5,297 bases of DNA from Bacillota bacterium (GTDB lineage: Bacteria > Bacillota > Clostridia > Acetivibrionales > Acetivibrionaceae): assembly GCA_023398495.1 (NCBI GenBank), contig JAEWSG010000025.1, forward strand, positions 1 through 5,297, written 5' to 3'. The notes below the pieces were generated by a model. The model worked only from the letters and a program-made list of their open reading frames with translations, searched no databases and was not told the DNA's origin. Positions 1 through 4,824 of the stretch are shown in pieces; the first letter of the stretch is position 1; the number at the start of each line of letters is the position of its first letter. Both the position numbers and the translations under genes were made by a program.

Positions 1-795
1 TTTGTAGTATTTCAACACTTCTTCAACTTCTTCATGTGTAAAACCAAAATACTCACTGTAGCTGTCACTTAATATGGTACTCACATTTAAATTGTTCATA
101 TCGCTGAAAATACTTTCTTTGGCAACTCTGAAAATTCCGGTCAGAATGCCTTTCTGTAGGTACAGATTGTTCTTGAATCCGGAATTCATAAAAGCCTTCA
201 TAAACTCTATTGCCTCTACCCAATGTCCATGTATATAGGCTTCATTTAAAAAAGTATCGTACTCGTCCAGCAATATATATGGCTTCTGATTATGGAAGTT
301 GTACAACGCCTTTGACAGAAGTTCCAGACTATTTATGTAAGCTTCAGTTTCCGCTTTGCCATTATATATCTTCTCAAAGGTTTCTTTGTCCTTCCCTTCA
401 ATTGCATTTGATTTAAGTATATATGAATGCCTTATAAACTCAGACGTAATTGCATTTTTTATCAACGCAAGGTTAATATTCCAGTCACTCATTTTTACAT
501 TCTTAAAAGTTAATGTAATTACCGGATACTTTCCCTGCTCGCTAGTATATGCATCACCCTGCTGCCAAATCTTGTATTCTTTAAAGAGATAACTTGTATC
601 CTCTTTAGTCTTTTCAAAATAATATCTTAAAAGCGACATGTTCAAGGTCTTTCCAAACCTTCTCGGACGTGCAATCAGAACCACCTCAGAACTATCATCA
701 ATTATCTCTTTTATCAAAAGACTTTTATCAACAAAATAGAGATCATTTTCTAAAACTTTCTTAAAATCATCTACACCTATAGGCTGACGCTTCAT
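1..795 (-). CDS. AAA-ATPase-like protein, DUF1703/PDDEXK_9-type family (3' end outside window)
   Basis: Hand translation gives 265 uninterrupted codons running off the window edge. I recognise the N-terminal ATPase domain of the clostridial AAA-ATPase-like family (PF09820 type), whose members usually end in a PD-(D/E)XK nuclease-like domain (PF08011, formerly DUF1703); that part would lie beyond position 1 and is not seen. Visible landmarks are the family opening IGVDDFKKV (residues 6-14) and YFVDKS (20-25), the P-loop ARPRRFGKT (42-50), Walker B YILLDEYD (173-180), and the sensor-1-like strand GILTGIFRVAKES (216-228). The P-loop lacks the usual first glycine, which is normal for this family. 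The ATG at 795 is preceded by TGAGG (804-808) at 8-nt spacing. Predicted cytoplasmic ATPase. The biological role is not established; the family is expanded in clostridia and often suspected of a role in defence or mobile-element biology. It begins 26 nt after the end of the truncated gene upstream. Confidence 0.9.
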   Translation of the reverse strand, partial: MKRQPIGVDDFKKVLENDLYFVDKSLLIKEIIDDSSEVVLIARPRRFGKTLNMSLLRYYFEKTKEDTSYLFKEYKIWQQGDAYTSEQGKYPVITLTFKNVKMSDWNINLALIKNAITSEFIRHSYILKSNAIEGKDKETFEKIYNGKAETEAYINSLELLSKALYNFHNQKPYILLDEYDTFLNEAYIHGHWVEAIEFMKAFMNSGFKNNLYLQKGILTGIFRVAKESIFSDMNNLNVSTILSDSYSEYFGFTHEEVEEVLKYYK

Positions 796-836
796 AAAAT
801 GTACCTCATCGTTTTTTTATTTTATTTCACACCCTT

Positions 837-865
837 ATTATATACACTTTTGTTGTAGCTATCAA
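837..865 (-). promoter_or_regulatory. sigmaA-type promoter for the AAA-ATPase-like gene
   Basis: On the minus strand a -35 box TTGATA (865-860) is followed after exactly 17 nt by a perfect -10 box TATAAT (842-837). Initiation would fall near 830, giving a leader of about 35 nt before the ATG at 795, which has its own ribosome binding site. The promoter sits inside the last codons of the truncated gene at 822-1238, so the ATPase gene should be expressed independently of the disrupted gene upstream. Read from sequence only; there is no expression evidence. Confidence 0.7.
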
Positions 866-891
866 GAAATCCATATTTATATGCGATGATT

Positions 892-1238
892 AACTCTGAA
901 TTTCCAACAACAACATTCTGGTCATCGTGCATGGAACCCTTCACAGTTACCTCAATTAAATCCAATGGGTAAATACCTTTTATAGTTCCCAGTTTTTTAT
1001 ATTCATTACCTGTAGCAGACAGCGGTATATCTCCAATCCATGCTGATACCATATACTTTCCATCGGGCATGTGTACATGAGTGTATACCTTTTTGTTATC
1101 TGGATTGATTTGTATGGAAACAGTTGTTCTTTCGGTTATCTTGTACAGGTTTTGACCGTCCTTTATATATTCTCTGTACTTATAATTATTCTTGCTTCCG
1201 ATAGTTCCAGACTCCTCATACCCCTCAAGTATCGCCTT
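892..1238. repeat. 347-bp direct repeat, copy 1
   Basis: This stretch aligns without gaps to 4478-4824 in the same orientation. I count 18 substitutions, about 95% identity. It begins at AACTCT (892) and ends at ATCGCCTT (1231-1238). The flanks of the two copies are unrelated on both sides. The repeat lies within coding sequence and keeps the same reading frame in both copies. Together the copies bracket 3239 bp (1239-4477). Confidence 0.9.
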
Positions 1239-1317
1239 AATGATTATACATTGAAAAATTTGATTTTCGAGATATTGTATTAAGGAAATTCGTTCGGGGT
1301 TTTGTTATTTTGTTGCA

Positions 1318-1638
1318 TTACTTCTGATTCTCAGCAGCTTTAGGATACTCATTTGCTTCATAAACCTGATAAGGGTAATTTACTTTGTCACAGTAACTCA
1401 CAACTTCATTCTCACACATCAATTCCACCTGTTTCATTACAATTTCCAGGGCTTCTTTTGCCTGTTCCGGAGGATATTTGTATTTTTTAAGCAGCCTTCT
1501 GATGACACTGCGCATAGTGGCCTGAGCCTGCTTTCTTACACCGAAATCAACAGTAACATTACGCCTTATGGCATCTGTCAGTTCCTGTGCAATCTTCTTA
1601 AGGGTTTCATCATCATAAAATGTTTCAAGCAAACTCAA
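1318..1638 (-). pseudogene. hsdR: C-terminal stub of type I restriction subunit HsdR (DUF3387 region)
   Basis: The 106-residue frame matches the C-terminal helical region of type I restriction endonuclease subunits (DUF3387/PF11867 type). Recognisable parts are DDETLKKIAQELTDAIRRNVTVDF (residues 9-32) and the basic, amphipathic IRRLLKKYKYPPEQAKEALE (46-65). In a complete HsdR of roughly 1000 residues this follows the nuclease and helicase domains, all missing here, so cleavage and translocation are lost. In-frame homology runs only a few codons above the TTG at 1638 before a TGA at 1656-1654, so the 5' part is deleted. A strong ribosome binding site, AAAGGGGGAG (1654-1645), lies 6 nt before that TTG, so the stub may still be translated. 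It starts 34 nt after the ATPase-nuclease stop and would belong to the same transcript. Whether a standalone C-terminal domain does anything is unknown; I treat it as an operon remnant. Confidence 0.75.
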
Positions 1639-1644
1639 AGCAGG

Positions 1645-1654
1645 CTCCCCCTTT
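1645..1654 (-). promoter_or_regulatory. strong ribosome binding site before the HsdR stub
   Basis: The minus strand reads AAAGGGGGAG, then 6 nt, then TTG at 1638-1636. No ATG lies nearby in this frame, so this site decides the TTG start. It lies between the ATPase-nuclease stop (1675-1673) and the stub and may be the original ribosome binding site of full-length hsdR, now brought next to its 3' end, or a chance purine run at the deletion joint. Confidence 0.55.
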
Positions 1655-1672
1655 CAAATGCCGTTATTCTAA

Positions 1673-3223
1673 TTACACAATTACTTCGTATATCTGTTTT
1701 TCATCAATTTGTTTTAGTTCTTTTTTATACTCTTTGTTTTTATTGAAATTAAATATAATCAAATACCCTTTTGTCTCATTTTGAATATCCAAATAGTCAC
1801 TTAATTGCAAAATGGCATTACTTTCAGATTCCTGACCCCTCCATATTTTTAATTCAATTATATATTTCTTTCTGTTATAAGTTATAACAATGTCCATTCT
1901 TTTGTTGTTTCTTGTCTGAGCTTCTATAAAGTAGTTTCCGACACCATTTATTATTGGCTTGATGAAGGCTAAAAAAATCAGTCTCCCTTCTCGTTCGATA
2001 AACTTCTCATCCTCTTTTCTATACTCCGTCTGCATCAATTCCTGAAATTTATCGAGTACTGCAATTATATTCAAATCTTTATTAGCGTCTATAAATTGTC
2101 CCGGATCAAACCTTTTGACCTTATAATCCTTCCTTGCTTTTGCTATAGACATATGATCATAGATCAAAGTTTCAAATATTTGGTTGTGTATTTTTACCTT
2201 CTTTTGATCTTCGGTGAATATCCCAAGCACCATACCAATATTTATCACCGGATCAGTATGCGTATAACTATATTGAACACCTAATATCAACATATCATAT
2301 ACAAATTCATATAGCTCCTTGTTGTTTTCAATATTTTTAATTAAGTCATCAAACAATGTGTTATTCTGGTGCAACAATACTTTTACAGCTTCTGTAATCC
2401 CCTCCGAAGTCCAATTTCTGCACAATTCCTCGTCAATTATCTTGCACAATTTGCTTACCAAAAATGGATACCCATTGGTATATTGGAATATTTCATTACT
2501 CATATTTTCAATATCAATTTTCTCTTTGTGGTCTTTCTCATAGTCTTTTAACATAGTTGATATTTCATCAGGATTAAAGCTCATATCAACATTGAAATCT
2601 GCGGCAATATTCCAAGGTGAATTGTACTTTCTTTCATCATCTTCCCTAAGCTTTAGTTTAAGGTTTTTAACATCATAAACGCCTGCTAAAATAACACTTT
2701 TAAAAGTATGGTCATAGCCCTTACTTCTATCAAGATATTTATTTCTGAGCATCCCCAAAAAGTGCAGAAATAATTGATTATTACTGCTCTTATCAACTTC
2801 ATCAATCAATAATACAATTTCCTTTTCACTAGCCTTCACCAACCCTGTTATTTTCTTTGACAAAAGCTCAAATCTGTCCAACTTATCAATGTCTTTACTC
2901 CAGTTTTCAAGCAACTTAAAATCAACATTGTTTTGCTCAAGCCGGGTCTTTATTAGATCAACAAAGGTAATACAGAAGTCCCTGTCACTTTCAAACGCTT
3001 TCTCTCCCAAACCTTCAAAGCTGATTTCAAGCACAAGGTACTTGTGCTTCAATTTATGGTAAACTTGGGTTAGTGTTGTGGTCTTGCCGTATTGTCTTGC
3101 TCTGTTTATAGTGAAGTACTGGTCATCATCTATCAACGCAATAATCTTTTTAAGTTTATTGCTTATATCAACCATATAATGTTTTTTCTCAATGCAAACA
3201 CCTGTTATGTTGAAACTTTTCAC
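1673..3223 (-). CDS. AAA-like ATPase with C-terminal PD-(D/E)XK nuclease domain, embedded in the RM operon remnant
   Basis: Intact 516-residue protein. The N-terminus KHYMVDIS (14-21) and the P-loop INRARQYGKTTT (39-50) are typical of clostridial AAA-like ATPases (AAA_35-type, STAND-like). Walker B is IVLLIDEVDK (136-145) and a sensor-1-like strand is SVILAGVYDV (176-185). A winged-helix-like middle part (about 215-370) follows. The C-terminus carries a PD-(D/E)XK nuclease core: a candidate first acidic residue E410 or E412, D444 in RMDIVI, E457 and K459 in IIELKIW, then LQLSDYLD (472-479). All key residues are present, so both ATPase and nuclease activity are plausible; the substrate is unknown. 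The start is GTG at 3223-3221. Its GTGA overlaps the TGA ending the hsdS remnant, and GAGGAGGG (3240-3233) lies 9 nt upstream, the pattern of a translationally coupled operon gene. No signal peptide or membrane segment is seen, so it should be cytoplasmic. Flanking hsd genes suggest a role linked to restriction or phage defence; this is inference. Confidence 0.85.
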   Translation of the reverse strand: MKSFNITGVCIEKKHYMVDISNKLKKIIALIDDDQYFTINRARQYGKTTTLTQVYHKLKHKYLVLEISFEGLGEKAFESDRDFCITFVDLIKTRLEQNNVDFKLLENWSKDIDKLDRFELLSKKITGLVKASEKEIVLLIDEVDKSSNNQLFLHFLGMLRNKYLDRSKGYDHTFKSVILAGVYDVKNLKLKLREDDERKYNSPWNIAADFNVDMSFNPDEISTMLKDYEKDHKEKIDIENMSNEIFQYTNGYPFLVSKLCKIIDEELCRNWTSEGITEAVKVLLHQNNTLFDDLIKNIENNKELYEFVYDMLILGVQYSYTHTDPVINIGMVLGIFTEDQKKVKIHNQIFETLIYDHMSIAKARKDYKVKRFDPGQFIDANKDLNIIAVLDKFQELMQTEYRKEDEKFIEREGRLIFLAFIKPIINGVGNYFIEAQTRNNKRMDIVITYNRKKYIIELKIWRGQESESNAILQLSDYLDIQNETKGYLIIFNFNKNKEYKKELKQIDEKQIYEVIV

Positions 3224-3402
3224 TCAGGTATTCCCTCCTCTATTGGTACTCTAATTTCACCTGACATTAGTTTTGTCAGGAGTGTGTCTCGGTTTTTTAT
3301 TAAATTTCTATTTTCTTTTGTAAAGCACAAATATTGTTGATCCATACCATTTACTACCTTATTAAATAAATTAATGTAATCTTCGTGTGGACTTACTACA
3401 AT
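3220..3402 (-). pseudogene. hsdS: C-terminal remnant of type I specificity subunit HsdS
   Basis: In a frame different from the hsdM remnant, the minus strand encodes about 60 residues from LIVVSPHEDY to EEGIPE. They contain ENRNLIKNRDTLLTKLMSGE, the hallmark end of type I S subunits: the coiled-coil conserved region followed by RDTLLxKLMSGEIRV. Both target recognition domains and the central conserved region are gone, so no DNA specificity remains. The fragment starts at the joint with hsdM near 3400 and ends with TGA at 3222-3220, overlapping the GTG of the ATPase-nuclease gene. An internal ATG at 3345-3343 could open a 41-codon peptide reaching this stop, which would keep translational coupling to the ATPase. 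Only a weak AAGGT precedes it. Confidence 0.8.
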
Positions 3403-3544
3403 TAAATTTATCAGAAATATATTTTAAGAAAATAAGCCCCAATACCACATGCTTGTATTCACTTGCATCCATACTGCCTCTTAGCTTATCTGCCGCCTTC
3501 CATAGTGTTTCTTCAAATCCGATATTTCCTGTTATTTCTGCCAT
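3371..3544 (-). pseudogene. hsdM: N-terminal remnant of type I methyltransferase subunit HsdM
   Basis: The ATG at 3544 opens a 57-codon frame with the HsdM N-terminal signature (HsdM_N type): FEETLWKAADKLRG (10-23), then MDASEYKHVVLGLIFLKYIS (25-44). Homology ends after DKF (residues 45-47). The last ten residues, NCSKSTRRLH, come from reading the joined hsdS sequence out of frame. A full HsdM has roughly 500 residues with SAM-binding and NPPY catalytic motifs; none are left, so there is no methylase. AAAGGAG (3560-3554) lies 9 nt before this ATG. An in-frame ATG at 3595 would add 17 residues unlike the family and has no comparable ribosome binding site, so I rejected it. This was the first gene of the RM operon. 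Confidence 0.85.
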
Positions 3545-3564
3545 CAGTATACGCTCCTTTAGTG

Positions 3565-3578
3565 GTTGTAAATACAAC
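3565..3578. promoter_or_regulatory. 14-bp perfect palindrome upstream of hsdM remnant, possible operator
   Basis: GTTGTA-AA-TACAAC reads identically on both strands and sits 4 nt above the AAAGGAG ribosome binding site of the hsdM remnant, in an AT-rich leader. Such a position fits a repressor operator for the RM operon or a small mRNA hairpin. I cannot match it to a known regulator, and no convincing -35/-10 pair is visible beside it. Confidence 0.35.
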
Positions 3579-3627
3579 TTTATTGTCCAGATCAATATAA
3601 ATATAATTTATTGAATTTAGTTTTCAC

Positions 3628-4197
3628 CTAGCCTCTTGTCACAATGGGAATCCTATCAAAATAATCAAATAAAATATTGTTATATATACCAGATTCCTCC
3701 TTTTTTCGTCCCTGCGCAGGTCTGTAATCAAAATACATACCATTGACAAAATACACACAGCAAGAATCTGTAGCCATTGCAATTTTAATTTGCTGCCCGT
3801 CCTCCAGCATCAAGGTCATTATCCCTTCTCTAAAAGGGCACCCTGACCCACCATTTATTATCACTGCTTCAGATAACAGCTTCTCTATCTCAGAGAGGAC
3901 TAAACTATCAGTTATCGTTTGTTTATAAATTTTCTCCCGGTTGTTGGAAAACGATACGGTAAATTCAGCACTTTTAATATTTTTTATCGACTTTGGATTA
4001 AAAGGCTCAATACCTAATTCTTTTTCAGCAATTTGGTCTTGATTTTGCAAGTCTTTTACAGGAGCACCAGAAAGATACTGTGATCTCAACTCCAAATCAT
4101 TAACACCAGAATTTTTAGCAAGTGCGATTCCTACAATAATAATGACGACAATTGATACAACAATCACCCAAATATATGGCTTTCTGTATTTTGGCAC
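3628..4197 (-). CDS. small single-pass membrane protein of unknown function with conserved-looking cysteine motifs
   Basis: With the GTG at 4197 as start the product has 189 residues. That GTG has AAGGAGG (4211-4205) 7 nt upstream; a longer frame from TTG 4221 or ATG 4218 would bury this site in coding sequence. A short basic N-terminus (PKYRKP) is followed by a strongly hydrophobic segment (residues 8-27, WVIVVSIVVIIIVGIALA), predicting a signal anchor with an exported C-terminal domain. That domain contains GSGCPF (117-122), LEDGQQIKI, and ATDSCCVYFVNGMYFDYRP (142-160), so three cysteines lie in the exported part. The GCPF...ATDSC pattern loosely recalls exported C-terminal domains in some Firmicute sensor-type membrane proteins, but I cannot name the family. 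It has its own promoter (4283-4311), a terminator-like hairpin upstream, and about 80 nt between its stop and hsdM, so it need not be functionally tied to the RM genes. Confidence 0.75.
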   Translation of the reverse strand: MPKYRKPYIWVIVVSIVVIIIVGIALAKNSGVNDLELRSQYLSGAPVKDLQNQDQIAEKELGIEPFNPKSIKNIKSAEFTVSFSNNREKIYKQTITDSLVLSEIEKLLSEAVIINGGSGCPFREGIMTLMLEDGQQIKIAMATDSCCVYFVNGMYFDYRPAQGRKKEESGIYNNILFDYFDRIPIVTRG

Positions 4198-4204
4198 TTT
4201 TGTT

Positions 4205-4211
4205 CCTCCTT
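4205..4211 (-). promoter_or_regulatory. ribosome binding site deciding the GTG start of the membrane protein
   Basis: AAGGAGG on the minus strand, 7 nt before GTG 4197-4195. It lies within the longer frame that opens at TTG 4221, and is the reason for preferring the shorter protein. Confidence 0.65.
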
Positions 4212-4282
4212 GTCTCATCAAAAATTTCTTCTGGTCTATTTATTTTTCACATAATTGTCTGCACCATCGTTCTTACATCATA

Positions 4283-4311
4283 AATCTATAACTATTAGAC
4301 TAAATTGTCAA
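4283..4311 (-). promoter_or_regulatory. sigmaA-type promoter for the membrane protein gene
   Basis: A perfect -35 box TTGACA (4311-4306) is followed after 17 nt by TAGATT (4288-4283), which matches four of six consensus -10 bases. Predicted initiation near 4276 gives a leader of about 80 nt to the GTG at 4197. It may also supply transcription to the hsdM-hsdS-ATPase remnant downstream, because I see no strong terminator between 3628 and 3544. Confidence 0.6.
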
Positions 4312-4325
4312 TAAAAAGGAATGAG

Positions 4326-4367
4326 AAAAAAGTCAACTCCAAGTCTTTTAACTATAGAGCTGACTTT
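4326..4367 (-). terminator. rho-independent terminator-like hairpin
   Basis: On the minus strand AAAGTCAGCTC (4367-4357) pairs with GAGTTGACTTT (4339-4329) apart from one mismatched position, across a 17-nt loop, and the 3' arm runs into TTTTTT (4331-4326). It lies about 115 nt after the stop of the truncated gene at 4483 and just above the membrane protein promoter, so it would separate the two transcripts. The stem is AT-rich and the loop long, so efficiency is uncertain. Confidence 0.5.
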
Positions 4368-4418
4368 CTGGTCTCTTATAGTATAATAAACAGAAACATC
4401 ATAAAGTCGGTCTTATCA

Positions 4419-4437
4419 ACAATACTTTTAGTATTGT
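4419..4437. other. short perfect inverted repeat (7-bp stem, 5-nt loop)
   Basis: ACAATAC (4419-4425), loop TTTTA, then GTATTGT (4431-4437). It lies in the noncoding DNA just inside the edge of the repeat-bounded block. There is no T-run after it on the minus strand and only ordinary sequence on the plus strand, so it is not a convincing terminator. Function unknown. Confidence 0.3.
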
Positions 4438-4477
4438 AAAATGCTTGCCTCTTTACGCAATTGAATTACCCTTATAA

Positions 4478-4824
4478 AACTCTCAATTTCCAACAACAAC
4501 ATTCTGGTCATCGTACATGGAACCCTTCACAGTTACCTCAATTAAATCCAATGGGTAAATGCCTTTTATAATTCCCAGTTTCTTATATTCATTACCTGTA
4601 GCAGACAGCGATATATCTCCAATCCATGCTGATACCATATACTTTTCATCGGGCATGTGTACGTGAGTGTATACCTTTTTGTTCTCTGGATTGATTTGTA
4701 TTGTAACTGTTGTTTTTTCAGTAATCTTGTACAGGTTTTGCCCATCCTTTATATATTCTCTATACTTATAATTATTCTTGCTTCCGATAGTTCCAGACTC
4801 CTCATACCCCTCAAGTATCGCCTT
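4478..4824. repeat. 347-bp direct repeat, copy 2
   Basis: Gap-free partner of 892-1238, with 18 substitutions by hand count. One of them turns the TCA (Ser) of copy 1 into TGA (4485-4483), creating the stop of the gene in this copy six bases before the repeat ends. Above 4824 the gene continues into its own 5' sequence; below 4478 the DNA is unrelated to copy 1. Confidence 0.9.

Larger units (their letters stand above)
822..1238 (-). pseudogene. 3' fragment of the large beta-rich protein gene; lacks its 5' part
   Basis: Codons read from 1238 down to the TAA at 824-822 match the C-terminal part of the protein ending at 4483, beginning at KAILEGYEESGTIG and continuing through YMVSAWIGDI and YPLDLIEVTVKGSM. 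At 1238 the similarity stops abruptly. The open frame continues upstream into unrelated DNA as far as a stop at 1307-1305, with no start there. The only internal ATG (1070) has no ribosome binding site, so an 82-aa product is unlikely. Unlike the other copy, this one carries 26 further residues after QNVVVGN (SELIIAYKYG...NKGVK), which look like the authentic C-terminus. I do not recognise the family. Differences from the other copy are both silent and missense (for example P/S, G/E, T/I), so the copies have had time to diverge or came from different alleles. Confidence 0.8.

Noticed and set aside
210..592. Open frames on the plus strand opposite the AAA-ATPase-like gene
   Set aside because: They mirror a well-supported minus-strand gene, show no family motifs and lack ribosome binding sites. 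The same applies to plus-strand frames at 1071-1283, 2096-2551, 3092-3340, 3387-3614 and 3743-3928.
822..1070. A genuine 82-aa protein from ATG 1070
   Set aside because: The ATG corresponds to an internal methionine of the larger gene, has no ribosome binding site, and lies in a 5'-truncated fragment.
3371..3595. HsdM start at ATG 3595
   Set aside because: The extra 17 residues do not resemble HsdM, and the AAAGGAG site is correctly spaced for ATG 3544 instead.
3579..3627. Promoter or terminator between the membrane protein gene and hsdM
   Set aside because: The region is AT-rich with several TATATT-like boxes and AT-only inverted repeats, but no -35/-10 pair with acceptable spacing and no GC-containing stem followed by a T-run.
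4229..4405. Short repeated words in the leader region (a 9-mer TTCTGGTCT and a 10-mer ACATCATAAA, each twice)
   Set aside because: The pairs are spaced differently (46 and 30 nt) and lie in AT-rich DNA; they are probably coincidental and do not form a repeat unit.
1239..4477. The block as a transposon or insertion sequence
   Set aside because: No transposase or recombinase gene, and no inverted repeats between the two block ends. A 347-bp repeat is far too long for a transposition target-site duplication.
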